Positions 19,823-28,572 of a DNA stretch of 64,000 bases are shown in pieces. The translations under genes were made by a program, and so were the position numbers. Below the pieces are notes generated by a model. It ran no database searches. It was not told the DNA's origin and worked only from the letters and a program-made list of their open reading frames with translations. This stretch comes from Leishmania donovani (Eukaryota; Euglenozoa; Kinetoplastea; Trypanosomatida; Trypanosomatidae), in the NCBI RefSeq assembly GCF_000227135.1, contig NC_018261.1, positions 647,453-711,452 on the forward strand. The letters run 5' to 3'. The first letter of the stretch is position 1, and the number at the start of each line of letters is the position of its first letter.

Positions 19823-20432
19823 GACAGAGGCGCGTGCAAACAGCAATGTCGGCGTACGGGAGGTCAAACACAGATGAAGAGACCACCCCCAACAACGAAA
19901 AACACGAAGAACAGAGAGGACGGGGAGATGGGGCGCGGCTCAAGGAAGCAGGGAGACTAGCAACAACAACATGGGGTAGTGTGTTTGTTGCAATTCCCCT
20001 CGGCATCCCTCTCCTCCTCCTTTTAAAAAAAGGTACCCGCACCTTCAGAGAAACCGAAGATGCAGGGAAGAGTAACAAGCGCAAACAGAAGCAAAGGAAC
20101 CTTGATTATCGCCTTCGCAGATTAGCAGCGCACCCACGAAGGAGGCACGCGAGGAGCAGTCCACGCATCGGAGCCCAACGCTGAAAGCCGCGTGCGGCTC
20201 GCCCGCACACAGCAACGACAGCTTGCAAAGCACGCCACAGAAGAGAAGAAAAATGGCTTAACACTCTCACCCATCACAAATGTCACCCATACCTCATGGA
20301 TACCCCGGCTCGCTTCATCGGCTACCTATGCGGCACACGTGTCCACCACAACGTGTGCTTCTTCACTCTTCGCCCTTTCCCTCCCCTAAAAGGCGCTCAC
20401 GAGGCGGCAAAGATGCTGGCTGCAGAGGCGAC

Positions 20433-22466
20433 TCATCGACGGGTCGAGTAGTCGTCCTGTGAAGCATCGGCGGAGCGCACCCTCTCCGCCTTTCGGAGCT
20501 TCTTTCGCTGGGTCGCTGTCAAGGGGGGCGTGAACGGCCCCAAGTCCGGCGAGACACCAGCGCTCGCCGCCTCCAGCTGCTCCACGGCATCCTCCTGTTG
20601 TTCCACCGAGAGCGTCAAGCGCAACATGGGAATGTAGAACGGAAGTGGGTCGGCGGTCGGAAGCTTTAGATGCACCGTGCGAAATACGGTCGGGTTCTTC
20701 CCGCCGCTGTCTATCCGTTGAGCGCCGGTCGCGTGCCCATTTGTCGCCTTGCCCCTACCGACAAGGCCGCTGTGGCTGGTCGGTTGGGCCCTCACGTTTG
20801 GCATGGCCGGAGCGTTGAGGTCAAGAGGTGACATCACCTCCGCGTCGTCTACCCCCGCCTCCTTGCTGGTGCTATCACCCTCCAGACCCAGCGCAGGCGG
20901 CGATGCAACCATGTCCGGCGTCGGCGCAATCTGCGGTGTCGTCTGGGCAGAAAGACTGTGCTTCGCGGGCAGGTTGCGGCGGTTGCGCTTCAGCACAAGC
21001 ATAAGCGGCACGTGCGGCGGGTTGACGGCGCGAACGCCTTGACGGCGCGTTTTGGGAAGAGAGACGTACGTCAACTTTGTCCCGCTCCCGTCCATCACTG
21101 TACGGGACTCGGACACAAGCTGGTAATAGGCGGCGACCCCGTGGCAGATGAGCCGACCGTAGCCATCGCGAAAGTGGAAGACCAGCGATTCAGGCGACTT
21201 GGAGCCATCCTTGATAAACGCTGAAAAGTGCACCTCGAGATCTTCGATCTGCTGCGTGAGGAACTCGCTGTTCAAAGCGTGCTGCAACTCGCCACGCAGC
21301 CGCGTGTTGAGACCCTGGAAGCGACCCTCTGGTGAGTCGGGGTCCGGCGGTGCCCGGACGTTGCGCAGCTGCGGCCCCAGCATGTCGGGGTGGACGCGCA
21401 GTCGCTCGAACTCCAGCAGCTGCTCCTCTCCTTCGAGATCAAACGCGTGCATGACCGCCTTTGGCAGGTCGGCGAACGACGGTCCTACCGATGTTTCTGG
21501 CTCGTCGGGGTTCAGCGCACGCCACTTCTGCGCCTTGACGAGGACCTCCCGCGCCAGCTCGTGTGCGAAGAAGTCGTTCAGCAGACGGTTCCGCACCTTG
21601 CGGTTCTTTGGAGCGCGAATGCCCGGGTACTTTTTGTACCGCGGGCGGTTCAGATGGATCTTCTTTTTGCTGTGCAGCTCCTTGTCCGTCAAAGGCCGCC
21701 TCGCGCGCGGGTCCAGCACAGCCGGGTCCGATATCTCTGTCCGCTTGAGCACGAAGCCGTTGTCCACGTCGCTTGGTTCCGAGTAGTCCTCCCGCATCAT
21801 TACCAAGTCGCCATCGCTGCTGTAGCCCACGCTGCGGGTGTGGATCTGCCGCTTGCCATGACGGTACACGTCATATGTGTGAAAGTGCATCTCTTGGTCG
21901 TACTGCATCGGCCCGTTCTGGATCGTCATGCGCTCCGTCGCCTCCTGCTGCAGAGCGCCCGACGGCGTCTGCTGCGTTGGGAAGCTATCCGTCACGCTCA
22001 TGTGACGCGCCGTGCGGCTCTTTTTTTGGTAGCGCGGTGTGATGAGCGGCACAGCGGTTGTGCGGGGGCCGAGTGGTGGCGTGTTGGTCGTCGTCGCGGA
22101 ATGCGCCGATGAGGAGGAGGAGGAGCGATGCCGTTGATACGGCGACGGTGCCGTGACTCCGTAGAAACTCGGGGGTGGTTGTGGGGGCTGCACTGGCGAC
22201 CCTGAAGGACCGCCGTTACGGGGACCAGAGAATGCTGCCGGCGCAATGGGCGGCGAGGCGGAGCGGAATGGGGTGCTGCCGCGCTGGTAGCTTGTGTGTG
22301 TGACTTGAAACCCTTTCGGAGAGCTGCCTTTTTTCGTCGAGGCAGGCGCAGTCATCGTGGAGATGGTTGCCGTCGCCGTCGATTCAGCTGCGGTGGTTTT
22401 CGCAGACATTGCCGTGCCTGCCTCTGTCGGCTGCGGGGCGGTCGGGGAGGAGTCTGCGGTGTGCAT
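20433..22466 (-). CDS. R3H-type (R3H-associated) nucleic-acid-binding candidate protein
   Basis: 677 residues, ATG 22466. The first 180 residues are low complexity (Ser/Thr/Pro/Ala), so the true start could be the Met at residue 20. Residues 255-330 contain a basic block, KKIHLNRPRYKKYPGIRAPK, followed by NRKVRNRLLNDFF, which resembles the R3H-associated N-terminal region. Residues 395-475 then read as an R3H-like fold, with FHFRDGYGRLICHGVAAYYQL followed by VSES, close to the RLLCHxxxxYxxLxSxS pattern of R3H domains such as R3HDM4. The R3H fold binds single-stranded nucleic acid; no classical RxxxH was located with certainty. The C-terminal third (500-677) is disordered and ends in a basic KLRKAERVRS segment. 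Location and partners cannot be inferred. Confidence 0.58.
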   Translation of the reverse strand: MHTADSSPTAPQPTEAGTAMSAKTTAAESTATATISTMTAPASTKKGSSPKGFQVTHTSYQRGSTPFRSASPPIAPAAFSGPRNGGPSGSPVQPPQPPPSFYGVTAPSPYQRHRSSSSSSAHSATTTNTPPLGPRTTAVPLITPRYQKKSRTARHMSVTDSFPTQQTPSGALQQEATERMTIQNGPMQYDQEMHFHTYDVYRHGKRQIHTRSVGYSSDGDLVMMREDYSEPSDVDNGFVLKRTEISDPAVLDPRARRPLTDKELHSKKKIHLNRPRYKKYPGIRAPKNRKVRNRLLNDFFAHELAREVLVKAQKWRALNPDEPETSVGPSFADLPKAVMHAFDLEGEEQLLEFERLRVHPDMLGPQLRNVRAPPDPDSPEGRFQGLNTRLRGELQHALNSEFLTQQIEDLEVHFSAFIKDGSKSPESLVFHFRDGYGRLICHGVAAYYQLVSESRTVMDGSGTKLTYVSLPKTRRQGVRAVNPPHVPLMLVLKRNRRNLPAKHSLSAQTTPQIAPTPDMVASPPALGLEGDSTSKEAGVDDAEVMSPLDLNAPAMPNVRAQPTSHSGLVGRGKATNGHATGAQRIDSGGKNPTVFRTVHLKLPTADPLPFYIPMLRLTLSVEQQEDAVEQLEAASAGVSPDLGPFTPPLTATQRKKLRKAERVRSADASQDDYSTRR

Positions 22467-23600
22467 TCCGCGAAAGGAGTCCTTGCCTGCTGGGAGAAAG
22501 CGGGGGGGGGGGGAACTACACCCAATGACGATGCGTGCGTGCCGTGGGGGCGCAGGCCGCGCGTGTGCGGCTGTGGTGGCGTGTTTGACGGAGAGAGAGG
22601 CTCAGGCTTCGCTGTTCCGCCAAGAGACACAGGTGCTGTGTCGAATCTCAAAGGGTGACTCCTCGGCCGTCTATGATGACTGGATTGTACGCGTGGCCTC
22701 TCGCTTGCTTTTTGCGGTGCCTGTCAGAGTGTGGGAGGGGTCCCCCCAAGGGTGGGGGATGTGGTGGTGGAGTCGAGAGCTACAAAGGAGAGGACGCACG
22801 CTCGCGTACTGTTCCTGGATGCGCTCTGCATGTGAGGGAGTGGGTGAAGGTAGCTGGGGCCCCAATGTGTGCTATCCAGATGGCGGTTTGCTTCTTTTTT
22901 CTCTTTGACCTACATATGCCGCTTTCCAGCCGAACCTCGAGAGGCGATGCCAGGGAGCGGAAGAAACTAGAGGCAAGAACGCAGTGCGCGTTAGGGAAGC
23001 GTCACTCAACGGAGAGCAAGAGAGGGACAGATGAGACGCAGAAGCCATGATCTCGTCTCTCCTGGCGTGCCCTGTCTTCTTCGGCGGCGCCGTTTCCATC
23101 TCGGATGGCGGTGTGAGCTACACTTAACGTGAAGCGCACGCGAGAAGAACGCGTGCAGTTGCCTGTTGCTGCGTGTTCGCACATATTCGTTCGCCCCTCC
23201 CACTTAACCTCCCGCTCTGCCTGTGTCAAGTGAGCGACGCCCACAGAGAGGAAGTCAGAAGCGTGTGTGCCGCAAGAAGCGGAAAAAAAAACAAATGAAA
23301 GGAAAGCGCACGGCGAGAGTGTCAAAAGCCAGATGATCATCTTCCTCGCCCTCGCTCCCATGCGTCTTCCTTTTGCCCGCCAGTGCCCGTGCAAAATGGG
23401 GTGGCCATGCCTCAGCATTTGCAGCGTACACGTGAACTCCACAGAGGTGGCCCACTCGGCAGCTTCACTTATCGGCCAGAAAAAAAGAGGGAAACACCAA
23501 GCACAAAGCGACGTGGACAAATTCATAGCGACGCACACCAGCGTATCGACCGCGCTCGCTCGAGGTAGGCCGTTGTGTCTATGTGCACTGCTTCAGGCGG
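22467..23600. other. Intergenic region, no gene seen
   Basis: Contains a G12 run at 22502-22513 close to the start of the R3H-type gene (C-run within its 5' flank in the sense strand). The rest is mixed-composition sequence with no conserved frame; minus-strand frames up to 178 codons (23002-23538) show no domain. Confidence 0.5.
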
Positions 23601-25835
23601 TCACCCGACGTCGCCCGTAGAGTCGTAGAGCGGTTTGCCGCGGGCACGAAGGGCCTCTTCGCGTCGAAGATGTGCGTCCGCGTTGGCCGGGATCTTCAGC
23701 TGCGCGTCTAGGGAGGAGGCGGCGTAGTCATGGGGCAGCTTCCTGCTCAACGATGCGACTGTTTTGTACTGCGTCGACCCCATGAGGGCCTCGAAAAGCT
23801 CCTCGGTGAGCGCCACCCCGGCTGCGCAGGCCTCCAGAAATACCATCATGGCCGCGTTTCGGGAGTCCGCGCCCTTGACGAGCAGCCCGTAAAGTACGGT
23901 GTCTGGCTTCACTGTCGGCTCCCCTTCTGGTGTACGAAGAACATGCTGAAGAAAGACATCCATGGCGGAAGGGAAGTCGGCGGGGTGCATTGTCGTGTAC
24001 ATGCGCATCATAATCTCAATCAGCTCGCGCTTCTCCGTCGCCGTGACCGAGAACTTCTTGCGCAGAAACACAAAGAGGGACTCTGCCTCGTCCTGCAGGT
24101 GCTCTCGGCAGCACCGGCGCAGCAGCGAGGCCCAGACGAAAAATGGAATCTCGCGCCCGCCCTCGCCCTTCGTCGCAGAGCCCACCGTCGCTTCGTCATC
24201 GCATGCCCCATCGTCCGAGCTGCTTCGCTTCTCCGACAGCGTCGATGACGCCGTTGCCGCGGCGGGGGAGGAAGAGCATCGGCGCAGCAGCTGCATCGCG
24301 CTGGGCACCGAGAGCCCAGCGATGAAGTCGTTGATAACTTCCCATGGCGCCGTGTACAGCACATCCGGGCTGACTTGCCGCTGCACGTCTCGCACCACCA
24401 GCGCACGCAGGCCTCCGTCCATCTTGACGGACTTTGTACTCACCATCAGCTTCACAAGGAGAGCGAGCTGCAGCTGCTGCACCGAGGTGTGTGTAGAAGG
24501 GGAAGTGAGGCAGCCGGCTCGGGTGAAGTCCTCCACTAACTCAGCAGGCAGTGAGATGTGCGGCATCGTAGTCGCATGCAGTGTGACGCCGCGCTGGTTG
24601 ACGGCGTTGAAATAGTTCAAAGCCTTCTCCATCTCGCGCGACTGCGCGCACCATGCCAGCACGGCGTGAGCTGCCTGGTACGGCACCGGCGCCCCCTTTG
24701 CCGCACTTGCTCCCTTGTTGAGTGCGCCGACGGATGTCCTGGCTGACACGAGTGGTACCTGCTCATCCAACCACTCCAAGAGCCGCTTCCACCAAAGATC
24801 CATCAGTTTCGGCGCAGGCTGAGTGTTGGCCAGTGTGGCGAAGAAGACCTCCCACGTTTCGGGACGCACCGCCGTGTGCATCGGAGCCGCGCTTGCGATC
24901 GGCGCGCGAGACGTCGAGAGCTGCGCCAGTGCGTGGCCCATGTAATACCCAGCGAGGTCCCCCACGACGCTCCGCCGCAGCTGCCTCACCTCTCCAGCGA
25001 CGATCTCTGGCGTCTGGCGCGAACCTGCAGCGCGGTGCTTCCCCGTGGCTACGGTCGACTCACGCACGTCGTCAAGGCACCACAAAGCCACGAACAGCAC
25101 CTCGTAAAAAGACGCGTCGGGTTCAATCAGGTCGGTGTTACGCATTTCACTCAAAATGAGCCGCACCTCGCTTTCGGTCCGCAGCAGGCCGCTGCAGATT
25201 AGCGTTGCGTAGCAGTCACGCACCTCGGAGAAGTACGCTTGGCGCGTCGCCGCATCGCGAGAGTGGGTAGCCACACCATTGATTCGCGTCCACGTCTCCT
25301 TCAGCCTTCGTACGGCGTCAGGTGTCATCTGGGGTGGCGCTTCTTGCGCTATCTGGGTAGCACTTGCGGCTGCCTCAGGGGGGGAGGCCAGCAAGCGCCG
25401 AAGCAGCACCTGCATATCGGCCTGGGTAGAGCCCAAGGAGCTCAGAAGTAGCTCATCGCGATACTGGACACGTCGGTCTGCCAAAAGGCCCGTGTACACG
25501 CTGGTGATCTGCCGGCGGTACTGCAGAAGCTCGACGATAGATGTGGCCAGATTCGCCGTCTCATCGTCGCTGCGGGGCGTCGAAGATTGCACCGACTCGC
25601 CACTCAAGCGGGTCTGAAGAGATGACAGCGCCTCTTCCTTATTCGGGACGGAGTTCAGGCTTAGCGTGGACGAGCATCGGCGTGCGCACCTCAGCGCTGT
25701 GGCAGCGCACGGCGACATCAGTGAAGCCTCAATGGTAGTCCTGCTCGTCGGGATTACGCGGAGCGCGCTTGCTCGTGGTGCACCAGTGGTCAGAAAGAAC
25801 ACGCCTGTTCGCCGGCAGAGCGCACAAGACTGCAT
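23601..25835 (-). CDS. Probable mitochondrial pentatricopeptide-repeat (PPR) protein
   Basis: 744 residues, ATG 25835, stop 23603-23601. The N-terminus is rich in Arg, Ser, Ala and Cys with few acidic residues over about 60 residues (SALRVIPTSRTTIEAS, CARRCSSTLS), consistent with a mitochondrial targeting sequence. The body is a run of predicted helix pairs; the clearest PPR-like pieces are around 390-420 (MEKALNYFNAVNQRGVTLHA) and 560-690 (helices ending in FLRKKFSVTATE; PSAMDVFLQHVL; VKPDTVLYGLLVKGA; AAMMVFLEACAAGVALTEE). PPR proteins bind organelle RNA and in kinetoplastids serve mitochondrial mRNA processing and mitoribosomes. The repeats are degenerate, so the repeat number is uncertain and a divergent mitoribosomal or assembly factor is a real alternative. 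Confidence 0.62.
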   Translation of the reverse strand: MQSCALCRRTGVFFLTTGAPRASALRVIPTSRTTIEASLMSPCAATALRCARRCSSTLSLNSVPNKEEALSSLQTRLSGESVQSSTPRSDDETANLATSIVELLQYRRQITSVYTGLLADRRVQYRDELLLSSLGSTQADMQVLLRRLLASPPEAAASATQIAQEAPPQMTPDAVRRLKETWTRINGVATHSRDAATRQAYFSEVRDCYATLICSGLLRTESEVRLILSEMRNTDLIEPDASFYEVLFVALWCLDDVRESTVATGKHRAAGSRQTPEIVAGEVRQLRRSVVGDLAGYYMGHALAQLSTSRAPIASAAPMHTAVRPETWEVFFATLANTQPAPKLMDLWWKRLLEWLDEQVPLVSARTSVGALNKGASAAKGAPVPYQAAHAVLAWCAQSREMEKALNYFNAVNQRGVTLHATTMPHISLPAELVEDFTRAGCLTSPSTHTSVQQLQLALLVKLMVSTKSVKMDGGLRALVVRDVQRQVSPDVLYTAPWEVINDFIAGLSVPSAMQLLRRCSSSPAAATASSTLSEKRSSSDDGACDDEATVGSATKGEGGREIPFFVWASLLRRCCREHLQDEAESLFVFLRKKFSVTATEKRELIEIMMRMYTTMHPADFPSAMDVFLQHVLRTPEGEPTVKPDTVLYGLLVKGADSRNAAMMVFLEACAAGVALTEELFEALMGSTQYKTVASLSRKLPHDYAASSLDAQLKIPANADAHLRREEALRARGKPLYDSTGDVG

Positions 25836-26550
25836 CGCATTTGTGGATGGTGATCAGGTTGCGCGGCGAGACCAAGAGGCTCCGTACTGTTTAAGATCGT
25901 TCGCAGCACGCGGTGTGCTGTCGTGCGTGGGGCAAGCACTGCTTGCCGACTCACAGGACTGGGCTTATCCGCAATGCGCAGTGCGGTAGCGAGTGGGAAG
26001 ACGGTAGCGAAGAGGAAGAGAAGAGGGAGGGGCGATGGGGGACTACGCCAGTGCGTTTCCAACCCGGTGCATAGAAAGACGACAACAGCGGTGAAATTTC
26101 GATATATACGTACAAAACTATATACTAATATGCGTATCTGCACGCCAAGGGCTCTCATCTCCGCACGCTCCTTGCGTGTCTCATTGCATGTATGCCACTG
26201 ATTACGCAAGATCTTTTTTCTTCAGTGCGCCAGCGCCGCGCTGCCCCAGTACAGCACCGAATGGACGCACATGCCGCAGAGAAACGATTCTTGCCTGCGG
26301 ATGTGTGCGCTTTCTTCTCGTTTGCTCTTGTCTCCACCTCGCCGGAGGCGAGTTGGGGCACAGTTCAGCGGGGACGCAGCATCGGGAAATGCGCAGCACA
26401 GATGCAAAGCAGACCGACCACCAACATCAGATATGAAAAAGGTCCACTTGCCAAAAGATGCGCACACATGTACCCTCCTCTTCAGCGGCGACCTTGAACC
26501 GGCGGCAGCTAAAATTGTGAGGTCCCGTCTCCGCCACCACCTCTTTGCCG
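25836..26550. other. Intergenic region, no gene seen
   Basis: About 0.7 kb between SNF8 and the PPR gene. A small AT-rich patch (26098-26130) stands out in otherwise mixed sequence. No coding frame or RNA gene was supported. Confidence 0.5.
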
Positions 26551-27735
26551 TCATCCATGCGAGGTCAGTGACACAAACCAGTATACAACGTCCTTCTTGT
26601 CTGCGGCCTCCGCCATGCGCGTGTGCTTGCGCTTCCACACCTCCTTTACTTCTTCAGTGGACGACAGGATGGCCTTCGACTTTGCCGGGGAGCCGCCACG
26701 GGCACCAGCCGTGGTGACACGACCGCCGGACTTGTCCTGCGACTCTTCGACCCACACCGTGCCTTCCTGCACCATCCGCTTCAGCGCCGCTCGAGCGCGG
26801 TGCGTCTCCCAGTGGAGCCCGCTTGCGACTTGCGACTCCCGCACAGCCACGCACTGTTGTGAAAACGACAAGGAGACGTTTGTTTCGCTGTCCTTGCCCT
26901 TGCCGAGGTCAAAGGGATGGGCACCCAAGGCGTACGCGGCGCCTACACCGCTGCGGTGGCCGCTTCCGCCCACCGCAGTCGCCCGCGTGCTACCCTCCGA
27001 CGCCATTGGCGCGCTCTTTCTTTGCTCCTCCACAGCAGCTTGTTTGGCCCTCTCTATCTTCTCCTTCTGCAGTCCGAGCACGTAGTTCAGCAGCAGCACA
27101 TGGTCTCCGCCACGCGCGCCGTCTGGGGTGGTCTGGATGTAGGAGACTCCACCTAACTTCACCACGTTGTAGCCGGCGCCGAGTACTGAGAGTTTGGAGA
27201 GCGCCGTCAGGATGTCGGCCTCCGAGATGACGATCTGCTTTCCCTCATCACGGCGGCCACACTTGCTGCTACCGCTGCCGCTGCTGTGCTGCAGGGCATG
27301 ATGACAGTTCTGCGCGTTTCCGCCCAGCAGCGAGCTGGCGTCGTAGGCCTTCTGCACAAAGAACTGGACACGCTGCAGCGGCACGTAGGCGCCGCAGAAC
27401 TTGCGCTCTCGCATACACACTTCAACGGTGCGACTGGCAAGCTGGTAGTAGAAGTCGCCGAGTCCGAGAGCGTCGGCAAACACGTTCTTCTTGGACGAGA
27501 TGAGGTCGACACCGAGTGAGTCGGCCAGCTGGCGAAAGCGCGCACGAACGACGGGGTCTTCCGTGATTTCAGACTTATGATTCTGCGCCAGCGCTTTGAG
27601 CTGTGCCTGGAGCTCCTCCAGCTGGTCCTCGATTTGCCCCACGCGCTCCGCCGTAATCTGAGCGCCGAGATCTGCCATCCGCTGCTGCTGCTGGCGCTCC
27701 TGCAGCACGTGACCGACGCCGACGCGACGCCGCAT
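26551..27735 (-). CDS. SNF8: ESCRT-II subunit SNF8/VPS22 (EAP30 family)
   Basis: 394 residues, ATG 27735, stop 26553-26551. The start MRRRVGVGHV matches the family's conserved MxRRGVGxG opening, which fixes the start. Residues 35-125 hold the helical hairpin and core: LAQNHKSEITEDPVVRARF, LADSLGVDLISSKK and LGLGDFYYQLASRTVEVC, all hallmark EAP30 motifs. The first winged helix ends with ISEADILTALSKL and GGVSYIQTTP. The second contains GLHWETHRARAALKRMVQEG and ends with VVYWFVSL. SNF8 with VPS25 and VPS36 forms the Y-shaped ESCRT-II complex that sorts ubiquitinated cargo into multivesicular bodies on endosomes. Most homologues are about 250 residues; the excess here comes from insertions of Ser/Gly-rich sequence within the winged-helix part (about 140-165 and 225-290). 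A good splice acceptor lies just upstream. Confidence 0.92.
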   Translation of the reverse strand: MRRRVGVGHVLQERQQQQRMADLGAQITAERVGQIEDQLEELQAQLKALAQNHKSEITEDPVVRARFRQLADSLGVDLISSKKNVFADALGLGDFYYQLASRTVEVCMRERKFCGAYVPLQRVQFFVQKAYDASSLLGGNAQNCHHALQHSSGSGSSKCGRRDEGKQIVISEADILTALSKLSVLGAGYNVVKLGGVSYIQTTPDGARGGDHVLLLNYVLGLQKEKIERAKQAAVEEQRKSAPMASEGSTRATAVGGSGHRSGVGAAYALGAHPFDLGKGKDSETNVSLSFSQQCVAVRESQVASGLHWETHRARAALKRMVQEGTVWVEESQDKSGGRVTTAGARGGSPAKSKAILSSTEEVKEVWKRKHTRMAEAADKKDVVYWFVSLTSHG

Positions 27736-27737
27736 AC

Positions 27738-27771
27738 CTACAACTACAAAAAAAAAAGAGAAACGAAAAAA
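27738..27771 (-). promoter_or_regulatory. Polypyrimidine tract and spliced-leader acceptor for SNF8
   Basis: In the sense direction a pyrimidine stretch with a T10 run (27757-27748) leads into TGTAG (AG at 27745-27744) and a second AG at 27739-27738, only a few bases before the ATG at 27735. This is the classical layout of a kinetoplastid trans-splice acceptor and would give a very short 5' UTR. Confidence 0.6.
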
Positions 27772-28572
27772 TGTAATCCGGAAGGCGCTCGCGAAATGCG
27801 TGATGTTGTGAAAGAGCGAGCAAGTGGCGGCTGCAGCGGACAGTCACCTACAGACAAAGCCTGCGCTGCACAGACGCTACAAAGAAGCAAATAGAGCAGC
27901 TTGGCGACTCTACAGGGAGGCGGCGATGGAGATCACCGTATGCACGACTGCCCCTGTTACTGGAAGCTCTCAAGTGCAATCACGCCCGGGCGCGCACCAG
28001 TGCACTCCAAGTGAAAGCACCACTGCGTCGCCGAAGCGCAGAAACGCGAAGCGAGAACAACAACAAAAACAAAAGCAACGAGAAGAAGGCGGATTAGGAC
28101 ACAGAGAGAACAGTTCAGCACATACCATAAACGCGAGCGGGTGTAGCGTGCATTGACACCTCGGTAAGCACGGATGTCCCCCCTCCCCTTCCCCACACAC
28201 ACAAAAACAAAACAAAACAGCAACAACGACAGCGACAAAGGTCCATCGTGCGCGGTGTGTGCGGGCAAAAGGGCAGGAACAACATCACGGTGCCATTCAT
28301 ACCAACGGACACGGCACATCTGCTTGGTGCGAGCAAATCTCTCCCCCCACCCGCCGCGGCATCCTCTACATGTTTGCTGCCATAGACTTGGTTTGCGCCA
28401 TCCAACCGGACACCTCTCAGCACGCCCGCGTATCGTGTGAGAAACAACTGCGGAAGTGGGGCAGCCGCAAAGAAGAGAGGGTGGGAACACCCACGTGCAG
28501 GGCAGCGAGCGACGGGCCGTGAAACGACGCCAACGTAGTCGGCTTTCCTTATACATGATAACCAGCATTTCT
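27772..28572. other. Intergenic region, no gene seen
   Basis: A-rich stretches (28010-28110, 28195-28240) alternate with mixed sequence. A 203-codon minus-strand frame (27957-28568) crosses it but has no domain and a skewed Cys/Arg/Leu/Val composition. Confidence 0.5.

Larger units (their letters stand above)
17420..20432. other. Long intergenic region, no gene seen
   Basis: 3.0 kb without a supportable gene. It holds a (GT)9 tract at 17991-18008, a CA-rich stretch at 18090-18122 and an (AC)14 tract at 19792-19819. Minus-strand frames (for example 17873-18664, 263 codons) are Ser/Pro/Leu/Phe-rich and look like chance products of pyrimidine-rich DNA. The right part is the 3' flank of the R3H-type gene and the left part the 5' flank of the C2CD3-like gene. 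Confidence 0.55.

Noticed and set aside
27957..28568. 203-codon minus-strand frame between SNF8 and the 1001-residue protein
   Set aside because: Composition is skewed and crosses A-rich low-complexity DNA; it is more likely the 5' flank of SNF8.
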